Of a stretch of 6,427 nt of DNA, positions 1 through 5,882 are shown piece by piece. The stretch comes from Cyanobium sp. (lineage in GTDB: Bacteria > Cyanobacteriota > Cyanobacteriia > PCC-6307 > Cyanobiaceae). The translations under genes were made by a program, and so were the position numbers. Within the stretch, counting starts at the first letter, position 1. Each line of letters begins with the position of its first letter. The stretch is taken from NCBI GenBank assembly GCA_014191535.1, contig BJHC01000086.1:1-6427 (forward strand). The letters are read 5' to 3'. The notes under the pieces were generated by a model that searched no databases, had not been told where the DNA came from, and saw only the letters and a list, made by a program, of their open reading frames with translations.

Positions 1-53
1 ACTCGGTTGTGAAACGCTGCAGCGCCGACGATATTTGGGGGGTAGCCCCCTGA
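1..53 (+). CDS. Possible C-terminal end of an unidentified plus-strand protein (partial)
   Basis: Reading in frame 3 from the left edge gives about 16 codons ending at a TGA at 51-53 (C-terminal residues KRCSADDIWGVAP). I do not recognise the protein. Support is positional: the frame stays open to the edge, and its stop lies about 40 bp before a strong palindromic terminator whose T tract faces this direction, as expected for the end of a gene. A second open frame (frame 2) runs to a stop at 59-61, so the frame choice is not certain. No function can be inferred. Confidence 0.4.
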   Translation, partial: SVVKRCSADDIWGVAP

Positions 54-91
54 GAAAATAGGTCGATGCCAGGTAAAACATTTTGCTCAAG

Positions 92-120
92 AAAAAGCCA
101 CCCCGCGGGGTGGCTTTTTT
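92..120. terminator. Perfect-palindrome bidirectional intrinsic terminator
   Basis: Positions 92-119 are a perfect 28-bp palindrome: an A run, then GCCACCCC, its mirror GGGGTGGC, and a T run. As RNA it folds into a stem of about 12 bp with a CGCG loop. On the plus strand it is followed by six T and another T-rich stretch up to about 136. On the minus strand the A run at 92-96 supplies five U. It lies between the putative plus-strand gene end at 53 and the minus-strand gene end at 168, so it can terminate both converging transcripts. Confidence 0.88.
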
Positions 121-167
121 GTTGCTTATTTTTTGCCGCGAGCGGTGCTCGAGGCGGCTGCAGCGCA

Positions 168-560
168 TCAGCTGCGGTGCACATGCACCTGCTGCCAGCG
201 GCCGTTTTGGCGGTGCCAGATGCGGGTTTCGCAGCAGCTGGCGGTGATGGGATCGCCGTTGTGCAGCCGTTGGCTCAGGCGGGTGTAGCTGAGCACCACG
301 CCATCGTCTCCGATCCAGCGCAGATGGGGCCGGGCCATGGTCACCGTCACCGGTGATGGTGACCCGTCGCCACCAGGGAGCTCGAAGTAGTAGCGGTGAA
401 ACGGCAGCCCCTCCACCAGCAGACCGTTGGTCTCCGCTTCGAAGCAGGTCAGATCGTCGCTGCACAGGTCGGCATAGGTCGACCAGTCGCCCCGCACCAC
501 GCTGTCCAGCAGCGTTTGGTTGAGGTGCAGGATCTCGCGATCGCGCTCACTGTGGGCCAT
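168..560 (-). CDS. Stand-alone CaMKII association (hub) domain-like protein, SnoaL/NTF2-like fold
   Basis: A 130-aa protein that aligns over nearly its whole length with the association domain at the C terminus of animal CaMKII (Pfam CaMKII_AD, a branch of the NTF2/SnoaL-like superfamily). Hub-like blocks seen, in order: a helix with GDWSTYADLC (24-33), DLTCFEAE (36-43), LVEGLPFHRYYFE (48-60), RPHL (77-80), SYTRLSQ (91-97), ETRIWHR (111-117) and a C-terminal QVHVHRS (124-130). By my alignment H55, R94, R113 and R129 match the hub pocket residues H395, R433, R453 and R469 of CaMKII alpha, while the loop tryptophan W403 falls on a glycine. Eukaryotic hubs form 12- to 14-subunit rings; bacterial homologues are single-domain proteins of unclear function. 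No kinase domain, signal peptide or membrane segment is present. The ATG at 558-560 is chosen over an in-frame TTG at 599, which would add 13 unconserved residues inside mtnC. The gene overlaps the mtnC end by 14 bp, so translation is probably coupled. It is the last gene of its operon. Family call fairly sure; role unknown. Confidence 0.83.
   Translation of the reverse strand: MAHSERDREILHLNQTLLDSVVRGDWSTYADLCSDDLTCFEAETNGLLVEGLPFHRYYFELPGGDGSPSPVTVTMARPHLRWIGDDGVVLSYTRLSQRLHNGDPITASCCETRIWHRQNGRWQQVHVHRS
537..544. repeat. HIP1 octamer GCGATCGC (copy 1)
   Basis: Perfect GCGATCGC palindrome, the highly iterated palindrome of many cyanobacterial genomes. It lies inside the 5' part of the hub-domain gene, just past the mtnC stop codon. 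Confidence 0.7.
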
Positions 561-1296
561 GGGCTGGGTGCAGCTGGCTGTAATCGCTGATCCTCTCAAA
601 CGGTCCGCTGTCGCGGTTTGGATTGCCAGGGCGATCGCTCAGCACCACCGCCATGCCGGCGCGATGGGCCGCTTCCAGTTCGCCCAGGACATCACTGATG
701 AACAGCACTTGCTCGGGCCTCACCTGCATCGCTGCAGCGATTGCCGTGTAACTGCTCACCTCCTGTTTGGCTCCGACGCGTGTGTCAAACCAATGGCTGA
801 ACAGGGGGCTGAGGTCTCCGTCTCGGCTGTGGCGGTACAGCAGTTGCTGGGCGGGCACCGATCCCGATGAATACACCGCCAGCACCAACCCCTGCTGGTG
901 CCAACGACGCAGCGCTTCGGCCACATCGGTAAAGAGCGGTGCGGTGATGCTGCCGTCGCCATAGCCATGGGCCCAGATCCGGCCTTGAAGGTCCTTCAAG
1001 GCGGTGAGCTTGATGTCGTGGTCGATGAGCCACTGCAGGTAGGGCACCACCCGCTCAGCCATGGGCTGTGCATCGGTAACCGCGTGGCCATGGCGCAGGG
1101 CCTGGGCCTCCGGATGACGATTGGCTTGCCAGTCCGCGTCGACCGCCGTCACGAGAGCCGCCACATCCGCCTCCTCGCCGTGGCGCGCCAGGTAGTCCGG
1201 CAGGGCGGCGCGGGCGTAGGGGAAGAGCTCCTCGGCCACGAAGCTCACCGGGCAGGTGGTGCCTTCGATGTCCAGCAGCAGGTGGGTGATGGCCAT
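547..1296 (-). CDS. mtnC: Enolase-phosphatase E1 (2,3-diketomethylthiopentyl-1-phosphate enolase/phosphatase)
   Basis: A 249-aa cytosolic HAD-superfamily enzyme of methionine salvage. It enolises 2,3-diketo-5-methylthiopentyl-1-phosphate and then removes the phosphate to give the acireductone. HAD motif I is DIEGTT at 9-14, with D9 as nucleophile and E11 where most HAD phosphatases have Asp, typical of the E1 family. Motif II is SSGS at 143-146, the motif III lysine is K177 in GAKQE, and motif IV is SDV at 201-203 followed by E206. The KDLQGRIW block (101-108) is also characteristic of MtnC. Length is normal for a bacterial E1. It starts 12 bp after mtnB with a GGAG close to the ATG, and its end overlaps the next gene by 14 bp. 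No acireductone dioxygenase gene (mtnD), the next step, is in the window. Confidence 0.96.
   Translation of the reverse strand: MAITHLLLDIEGTTCPVSFVAEELFPYARAALPDYLARHGEEADVAALVTAVDADWQANRHPEAQALRHGHAVTDAQPMAERVVPYLQWLIDHDIKLTALKDLQGRIWAHGYGDGSITAPLFTDVAEALRRWHQQGLVLAVYSSGSVPAQQLLYRHSRDGDLSPLFSHWFDTRVGAKQEVSSYTAIAAAMQVRPEQVLFISDVLGELEAAHRAGMAVVLSDRPGNPNRDSGPFERISDYSQLHPAHGPQ
631..638. repeat. HIP1 octamer GCGATCGC (copy 2)
   Basis: Second perfect HIP1 palindrome, inside the 3' part of mtnC, 94 bp from the first copy. I saw no other perfect copy in the window. Confidence 0.7.
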
Positions 1297-1308
1297 GGCT
1301 CCAGCGGC

Positions 1309-1986
1309 TCAGGTGCAGGGGGGCGGCGCCACGGCCCGCAACAGCAACTGACGCCAGTGCTGCTCCAGCAGAAACTCCAGGATTTCCAGATGCCGCATGG
1401 CGTTGGGCAGCGTGTCTCCCCAGGCGTAGAGGCCATGGCCGGCGATCAGCAGCCCCTGCGGCGCCTGCGGCAACAGGGGGGCCGCCAGGGATGACAGGCG
1501 CTGCAGGTTTTGGTCGTTGGCCAACACCGGCAGCTGCACGCTGCAGGCGTGGGTGGTGATGCCGGAGAGCCCCTTGAGCATCTCCAGATCCCGCAGCTCC
1601 AGGTGCCCCTGCGCCAACCCCCACTGCGACAGCAAGGTGCCCGCTTGGGAATGGGTGTGCAGCACCGCTCCGGCCTGGCACTGCTTCACGATCGCCAGGT
1701 GCAGGGCCGTTTCAGCGCTGGCCTTGCCGCTGCCGCGCACCACGGTGCCCTGGCCATCCACCTCGATCAGCGCTTCCGGCGCCACGGCCCCCTTGTGTAC
1801 GCCGCTGGGGGCCATCAGCAGCCGCAGGGGCTCCTGCTGCAGTACGCAACTGAAATTGCCGCCCGTGCCATCGCACCAGCCGCGCCCATAGATCGCGGCC
1901 ATGGCCTCGGTCAGGGCTCTGGCGGCAGGGGCGATGGCGGGCTGAGGGGCGTCGTCCACACGGGGCGGCAGCACGCTCCCCATCAT
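1309..1986 (-). CDS. mtnB: Methylthioribulose-1-phosphate dehydratase
   Basis: A 225-aa class II aldolase-fold enzyme that dehydrates 5-methylthioribulose-1-phosphate to the diketone used by MtnC. Numbered from the chosen ATG: the GNFS motif of the phosphate-binding region at 43-46, PSGVHKG at 60-66, the zinc-binding HTH with H110 and H112, the probable catalytic acid E135 in the DLEMLKGL segment, and the third zinc histidine H184 in GHGLYAWG. Start choice: the frame opens with an ATG at 2005-2007, then has adjacent ATGs at 1984-1986 and 1981-1983. The ATG at 1984-1986 is preferred because it forms a classic ATGA overlap with the mutM stop and gives a length closer to the family. The 2007 start would overlap mutM by 25 bp and add seven residues. 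Being directly upstream of mtnC fits a methionine salvage operon. Confidence 0.94.
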   Translation of the reverse strand: MMGSVLPPRVDDAPQPAIAPAARALTEAMAAIYGRGWCDGTGGNFSCVLQQEPLRLLMAPSGVHKGAVAPEALIEVDGQGTVVRGSGKASAETALHLAIVKQCQAGAVLHTHSQAGTLLSQWGLAQGHLELRDLEMLKGLSGITTHACSVQLPVLANDQNLQRLSSLAAPLLPQAPQGLLIAGHGLYAWGDTLPNAMRHLEILEFLLEQHWRQLLLRAVAPPPCT

Positions 1987-2831
1987 CCAACCTGGCAGCT
2001 GGGGCACCAGTGGCTGCTGCGGCCCGCCAGCTTGTCGCGGCGCAGGGGGGTGCCACAGACGCGGCAGGGTTCACCGCCGCGCCGGTAGACCCAGGCGGCA
2101 TGGCCGTAGTTGCCGTTGGTGCCGGTGAGGTCGCGGAAGTCGCTGAAGGTGGTGCCGCCCGCACCGATGCTGGTGGTGAGCACCTCCACCAGGGCGCCGT
2201 GCAGGGCCTGCAGCTGCTTGGTCTTGAGTTGTCGGCAGGGGGTGTGCGGGGCGATCCGTGCCATGAACAACGACTCATCGGCGTAGATGTTTCCCACCCC
2301 CGCCACCAGCGCCTGATCGAGGAGCGCCGTTTTGATCGGTCGGCTGGACCCCGCCAGCCGCTGCCGCAGATAGGCCGGGCTGAATGCGGTGCTGAACGGC
2401 TCGGGCCCCAGCCGCCGCAAGCCGGTGATCACCGTTTCCAACGGTTCGCCCGGGGGCACCCACCACATCTCGCCGAAGCTGCGGGTGTCCACGAAGCGCA
2501 GCTCCTGGCCATCGCGGTTCCAGAACCGCACCCGGGTGTGGCGGCAGGGCTCCTGGGGGCTGCCCATCCACAGAAATTGGCCGGTCATGCGCAGGTGCAC
2601 CCCCCAATGGCCGGCGTCGTTGCCATCCCGGTGCAGCGCGGCCATCAGGTATTTGCCCCGCCGGTGCCAGGCCGTCACCGTGCAGCCCTCCAGGGCACTG
2701 CAGAACAGCTCCGGCAGCGGGGGTGACGCAATGGCCCTGGCCCGCAGCACCTCGACCCGGGCGATCTGGAAGCCCACCACCTGGCGCTCCAGGCCGCGCC
2801 GCACGGTTTCCACCTCGGGAAGTTCAGGCAC
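1983..2831 (-). CDS. mutM: Formamidopyrimidine-DNA glycosylase / AP lyase (Fpg)
   Basis: A 282-aa base-excision repair enzyme that removes 8-oxoguanine and ring-opened purines and cleaves the abasic site by beta,delta-elimination. The GTG at 2829-2831 is chosen because the protein must begin Met-Pro-Glu-Leu-Pro-Glu: after Met removal the new N-terminal proline is the nucleophile and the following Glu is catalytic. An upstream in-frame GTG at 2891 would bury that proline and is rejected. Other marks: K60 in RRGKYL, equivalent to the conserved Lys57; HLRMTGQ at 79-85; the NIYADESLF helix-two-turn-helix segment; and a C-terminal zinc finger with C256, C259, C276 and C279 plus R271 in the beta-hairpin. 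All key residues are present. It lies downstream of psaE and is overlapped by mtnB. I see neither a clear ribosome binding site before the GTG nor a convincing promoter of its own, so read-through from psaE is possible. Confidence 0.97.
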   Translation of the reverse strand: MPELPEVETVRRGLERQVVGFQIARVEVLRARAIASPPLPELFCSALEGCTVTAWHRRGKYLMAALHRDGNDAGHWGVHLRMTGQFLWMGSPQEPCRHTRVRFWNRDGQELRFVDTRSFGEMWWVPPGEPLETVITGLRRLGPEPFSTAFSPAYLRQRLAGSSRPIKTALLDQALVAGVGNIYADESLFMARIAPHTPCRQLKTKQLQALHGALVEVLTTSIGAGGTTFSDFRDLTGTNGNYGHAAWVYRRGGEPCRVCGTPLRRDKLAGRSSHWCPSCQVG

Positions 2832-2891
2832 GGGGGTGTGGTGGGCGCAGGGTGGGGCTGGGGCCTGGGCACGGTGCTGGCAGCCTGTCAC

Positions 2892-2926
2892 AACAAGATC
2901 CCCGACCTGCTGCCAGGCCGGGGATC
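2892..2926 (-). terminator. Hairpin after psaE: probable weak or leaky intrinsic terminator
   Basis: Positions 2897-2909 pair with 2914-2926: eight pairs (GATCCCCG with CGGGGATC), one A/C mismatch, then four more pairs around a 4-nt loop. Read on the minus strand it follows psaE and is trailed by TTGTTGT, a T-rich but broken tract. It is therefore a plausible psaE terminator of limited efficiency that could let some transcription continue into mutM. Confidence 0.6.
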
Positions 2927-2964
2927 AGGCGTTCAGGCCCGGGGCGATGACGCCTGCCAGGCCG
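2910..2964. repeat. 11-bp direct repeat bracketing a second hairpin in the psaE-mutM spacer
   Basis: CTGCCAGGCCG occurs at 2910-2920 and again at 2954-2964. Between and overlapping them, CAGGCGT at 2926-2932 can pair with ACGCCTG at 2950-2956, closing a 17-nt loop. The first repeat copy is part of the terminator hairpin; the second copy begins within the 3' arm of the other hairpin. The two structures share base 2926, so they can form nearly independently. The arrangement may be a duplication of terminator material or chance in GC-rich DNA. Confidence 0.4.
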
Positions 2965-2993
2965 TGCTGAAGCGGGTTGGGCTCGGGGCCGAA

Positions 2994-3203
2994 TCAGGCC
3001 TTGTCGAGCTCGCTCTCGGCGAAGTTGTTGGTGTTGATGCCGCCTTCGGAGCCGCTCACGCCGTTGTAGTTGACCTTCTCGAAGCGCACCACCACCGGGT
3101 AGCGGATGCCGGAGGTGTCGATCGAGGCGACGGTGCCGACTTCGTTGAACCAGTAGGACTCGGGGCGCTTGATGCGCACTTTGTCGCCGCGGGAGATGGC
3201 CAT
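2994..3203 (-). CDS. psaE: Photosystem I reaction centre subunit IV (PsaE)
   Basis: A complete 69-aa protein, normal in length for PsaE. It is a small SH3-like beta-barrel on the cytosolic (stromal-type) face of photosystem I, where it helps dock ferredoxin and flavodoxin and supports cyclic electron flow. Diagnostic segments are [19 protein letters not shown] (5-23), the [11 protein letters not shown] strand region (36-46) and the [14 protein letters not shown]-terminal block (54-66). It has no transit or signal peptide, as expected in a cyanobacterium. No clear Shine-Dalgarno sequence precedes the ATG. It is transcribed away from the unknown gene at 3314 and toward mutM, from which it is separated by a 162-bp spacer holding a hairpin. 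Confidence 0.98.
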   Translation of the reverse strand: MAISRGDKVRIKRPESYWFNEVGTVASIDTSGIRYPVVVRFEKVNYNGVSGSEGGINTNNFAESELDKA

Positions 3204-3313
3204 CGCTGCGCTGGAAAGGGGTGGCTGTCACAGGGAATGTACCTGCGGTGGGCCGGGGTTCCGGCGGGCCGTCACGAAACGTGGCACCATCGACCTCCCC
3301 TGAGCGATGCCCC
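3204..3313. promoter_or_regulatory. Divergent promoter region between psaE and the unknown gene
   Basis: This 110-bp gap separates two divergent starts and must hold or border the psaE promoter. On the minus strand, TACATT (plus coordinates 3236-3241) matches four of six positions of a sigma70-type -10 element and would give a leader of about 25-30 nt. No convincing -35 hexamer is seen at the right distance. For the plus-strand gene I see no clear -10/-35 pair and only a weak GAG before the ATG. The exact sites are a guess; the regional assignment follows from gene layout. Confidence 0.4.
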
Positions 3314-4357
3314 ATGGCCGAGGCCCCCTCCTTCAGCCTCGACTTGCCGGATCCCGAGAGCGACAGCATCAGCTCCATGGAGTTCCTGGCCCGCATCGAG
3401 GAGGCCTGGGCCATTTGTGATCGCTTTGATCTGCAGACGGCAATCTGGCGCGGCCGCATCCTCAAGGCGGTGCGCGATCGGGAGCGCCGCGGCGGTGAGG
3501 GCCGTGGCGGTGGCTTTCTGCAGTGGCTGCGCGAGCAGGAGATCAGCAAGACCCGCGCCTACGCCCTGATCCAGCTGGCGGAATCCGCCGATCAGATGCT
3601 TGGCGAGGGGGTGCTGGAGCTCACCAGCGTCAACAACTTCTCCAAGCGCGCCTTCATGGAAACGGCCCAGGCCGACCCGGAGGTGCAGCTGATGATTGGT
3701 GAAGCGGCCAACGACGGCCAGCAGATCACCCGCAAGCAGGTGCGTCAGCTCACCGATGAATTCACGGCGGCCACCAGCCCCCTGCTGCCGGAGGAGATCC
3801 GCCAGCGCACCGCCGAAAATCTGCTGCCCCCGCGGGTGGTGGCCCCCTTGGTGAAGGAGCTGGCCAAGCTGCCGGAGGAGCAGCAGGAGGACCTGCGCCA
3901 GGTGCTGCGCGACGAGCCGGAGCTGGATCGGGTCAAGGATGTGACCAGCACGGCCCGCTGGCTCAGCAAAGCCTCCGAAGCGGGACTGGCGGTGCGCGCC
4001 TTCCAGCAGGGGGAACTGGATCTGGAGAAGGCCATGCAGGAGGCCCTGCGGCTCGATGCCCTCGGCCTGCTGGCGGATGCGGTGGGCCAGGCCCAGGTGC
4101 TGGAGGCGGCCGTGCTCAAGCTGCACACCAGCTGGCGCCGGCTGAATGGCCTGCAGGAGCGGCTGTGGGTGGAGAGCGGCAGCAGCACCCCCCATCTGCG
4201 GGAGCTGCTCAATGCCCTGCAGACCCTCAGCGGCAACACCATGCGCGTCTCCCTCGGGGAGCTGGCCGGTGGCAAGCGTGTGCGGCTGCAGCTGGTGGAG
4301 GAGGCCCCCGATCAACTGGAGGCGCCACCCCTGCCGGTGATGGTGCAGGCCGGTTGA
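3314..4357 (+). CDS. Conserved cyanobacterial-type protein of unknown function with possible N-terminal helix-turn-helix
   Basis: A 347-aa protein I cannot name. It appears soluble: no signal peptide or membrane segment. An acidic N-terminal tail leads into helical sequence with WRGRIL (45-50), a basic glycine/arginine-rich link (54-67), then FLQWLREQE followed by ISKTRAYALIQLAESA (77-92). That pattern resembles the small DNA-binding helix pair of DUF3102-like and other phage or plasmid proteins; this is inference from pattern only. Next come NNFSKRAFMETAQ (107-119) and ITRKQVRQLTDEF (138-150), then long predicted helices rich in Leu, Glu, Gln and Arg to about residue 300, and a short beta-like tail. 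The ATG at 3314 is preferred; an in-frame extension to 3221 would cross the psaE promoter region with low-complexity residues. An internal ATG at 3377 is also possible. recQ follows after 10 bp, so the two are probably co-transcribed, hinting at a DNA-related role. Confidence 0.85.
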   Translation: MAEAPSFSLDLPDPESDSISSMEFLARIEEAWAICDRFDLQTAIWRGRILKAVRDRERRGGEGRGGGFLQWLREQEISKTRAYALIQLAESADQMLGEGVLELTSVNNFSKRAFMETAQADPEVQLMIGEAANDGQQITRKQVRQLTDEFTAATSPLLPEEIRQRTAENLLPPRVVAPLVKELAKLPEEQQEDLRQVLRDEPELDRVKDVTSTARWLSKASEAGLAVRAFQQGELDLEKAMQEALRLDALGLLADAVGQAQVLEAAVLKLHTSWRRLNGLQERLWVESGSSTPHLRELLNALQTLSGNTMRVSLGELAGGKRVRLQLVEEAPDQLEAPPLPVMVQAG

Positions 4358-4367
4358 GGGGGACCCT
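4356..4367 (+). promoter_or_regulatory. recQ: Ribosome binding site that supports the recQ TTG start
   Basis: GAGGGGGA at 4356-4363 is a purine-rich Shine-Dalgarno-like stretch overlapping the upstream stop codon (4355-4357) and four bases before the TTG at 4368. It favours TTG as the true recQ start, since no in-frame ATG lies nearby ahead of the conserved helicase motif 0. Confidence 0.65.
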
Positions 4368-5882
4368 TTGACCGCCAGCGGGGCGCCCGATGCCCTGGAG
4401 CAGGCGCTGCAGACCCACTTCGGGTGGAGCAGCTTTCGGCCGGGTCAGCGGGAGGTGATTGAGGCCCTCTTGGCGGGGCGTGACTGCCTGGCGGTGCTCC
4501 CCACCGGGGCGGGGAAATCCCTCTGCTATCAGCTGCCGGCCCTGGTACGCGGTGGGTTGGTGCTGGTGATTTCGCCGTTGGTGGCCCTGATGGAGGACCA
4601 GGTGCAACACCTGCAGCGCCGCGGGATCGCCGCCGCTTGCCTGCATCGGGGCCTGGATCCGGCCCGGCGCTGGGACCTGCTGGCCCGGGTGCGCAGCAAC
4701 CGCCTGCGGCTGCTCTACCTGGCCCCGGAGCGTCTGCAGGTGGAGGCCACCCGTCAGTTGCTGGAGGAGTTGCAGGACGACGGCCGCCTGGTGGGGGTGG
4801 CCATTGATGAGGCCCACTGCATCAGCGCCTGGGGCCATGACTTCCGCCCCGACTACCGCCGGCTGGGGCAGTTGCGCCGCCTCTGCCCGGGGGTGCCGGT
4901 GGTGGCCCTCAGTGCCACGGCCGCGCCGCGGGTGCGGGCGGATCTGATCCGCCTGCTGGAGCTGCGGCGCCCGCTGATCCAGGTGCGCTCCGCCCGCCGC
5001 GACAACCTGGCCTATGGGATGCGCCGCCGTCCGGAGGACCCCCTGCCGGAGGTGCTGGCGGCGCTGGAGCAGGCCCGGGGGGCGGTGTTGATCTATGCCC
5101 GCACGCGCCGGTCGGTGGAGGCCTGGGCGCGGCGGCTCACCGAGGCGGGGGTGGAGGCCATCGCCTACCACGCGGGCATGGATCCGGAGAGCCGGGCCCT
5201 GGCCCTCACCCATTTCCAGGAACACCCCTCACCGGTGCTGGTGGCCACGGTGGCCTTCGGCATGGGGGTGGATCGGCCCGATGTGGGGTTGGTGCTGCAC
5301 CTGGATCTGCCCTCCAGCCCTGAGGGCTATCTGCAGGAGTCCGGGCGGGCCGGGCGCGATGGCCTGCCCGCCCAGTGCCTGGTGCTGTTCCGTCCGGGGG
5401 ATCGCACCAGCCTGGCCCGGGCCATCCGTGCCGGGGTTCGGGAGGCGGGCGATGACCCCGATGAGCAGCGGCGGGCCGAACTGGCGCAGCAACAGCTGCG
5501 GCGCATGGAGGCGGTGGCGGAGGGGCCCGGCTGCCGCGAGCAGGCGTTGCTGCTGGCGGTGGGGGAACTGGTGCCCCCCTGCGGCCGCTGCGACCGCTGC
5601 CTGGGCCATCCCACCCTGGTGGATTGGTCCGAGTCGGCGGCGGCGGTGCTGGCGCTGCTGGAGCAGCGCAGTGGCCTCGATCTGCGCAGCCTCGGGGAGG
5701 CGCTGGCCCAGGCCGAGGGCGAGCCGGAGGGGGCGGAGCAGGATCGCTGGCGCTGGCTGGCGCGGCGGCTGGTGCAGGAGGACCTGCTCAGCGAGAGCGA
5801 CGACGGCAGCCAGCGGCTCTGGCTCAAGCCCGCGGGCCGCCGCTTCCTGCAGCAGCCCTGGAGCCTGAAACTGGCGGCCTGA
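4368..5882 (+). CDS. recQ: ATP-dependent DNA helicase RecQ (without HRDC domain)
   Basis: A 504-aa superfamily 2 helicase that unwinds DNA 3' to 5' in recombination and fork repair. Motifs in order: motif 0 FGWSSFRPGQREVI (18-31, Q27), Walker A PTGAGKS (45-51, K50), motif Ia SPLVALMEDQ (69-78), DEAH (147-150) followed by the RecQ-specific aromatic-rich loop (151-166), LSATA (181-185), motif IV LIYARTRRSVEAWARRL (241-257), motif V ATVAFGMGVDRPDV (293-306) and motif VI QESGRAGRDG (323-332, arginine finger region R327/R330). The zinc site is C389, C405, C408 and C411. A winged-helix-like segment fills about 420-495. The protein then ends, so the HRDC domain of E. coli RecQ (about 610 aa) is absent. 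It starts at TTG, 10 bp after the unknown gene. Its stop touches the stop of the converging gene. Confidence 0.97.
   Translation: MTASGAPDALEQALQTHFGWSSFRPGQREVIEALLAGRDCLAVLPTGAGKSLCYQLPALVRGGLVLVISPLVALMEDQVQHLQRRGIAAACLHRGLDPARRWDLLARVRSNRLRLLYLAPERLQVEATRQLLEELQDDGRLVGVAIDEAHCISAWGHDFRPDYRRLGQLRRLCPGVPVVALSATAAPRVRADLIRLLELRRPLIQVRSARRDNLAYGMRRRPEDPLPEVLAALEQARGAVLIYARTRRSVEAWARRLTEAGVEAIAYHAGMDPESRALALTHFQEHPSPVLVATVAFGMGVDRPDVGLVLHLDLPSSPEGYLQESGRAGRDGLPAQCLVLFRPGDRTSLARAIRAGVREAGDDPDEQRRAELAQQQLRRMEAVAEGPGCREQALLLAVGELVPPCGRCDRCLGHPTLVDWSESAAAVLALLEQRSGLDLRSLGEALAQAEGEPEGAEQDRWRWLARRLVQEDLLSESDDGSQRLWLKPAGRRFLQQPWSLKLAA

Noticed and set aside
561..599. TTG-initiated 13-residue extension of the hub-domain protein
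   Set aside because: It lies wholly inside mtnC, adds residues outside the conserved domain, and an ATG that overlaps the mtnC end is available.
898..1494. Plus-strand open frame opposite mtnC and mtnB
   Set aside because: It crosses the junction of two well-supported minus-strand enzyme genes and has no domain signal.
2010..2726. Long plus-strand open frame opposite mutM
   Set aside because: It is antisense to a full Fpg gene with every catalytic and zinc residue, and its translation shows no recognisable domain; long antisense frames are expected in GC-rich DNA.
2832..2891. GTG-initiated 20-residue N-terminal extension of MutM
   Set aside because: Fpg chemistry needs proline directly after the initiator Met; the extension would bury it.
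3221..3313. N-terminal extension of the unknown protein to 3221
   Set aside because: It would cover most of the intergenic region needed for psaE expression and encodes low-complexity residues; the ATG at 3314 is a simpler start.
3272..4315. Minus-strand open frame opposite the unknown gene at 3314-4357
   Set aside because: It is Leu/Gln/His/Gly-rich low-complexity translation, overlaps psaE's upstream region, and lacks motifs; the plus-strand frame gives balanced composition and runs into recQ with a proper spacing.
4227..5225. Long minus-strand open frame opposite recQ and the end of the unknown gene
   Set aside because: The product is rich in His, Gln, Pro and Arg without motifs, spans two real plus-strand genes, and reflects codon-position GC bias.
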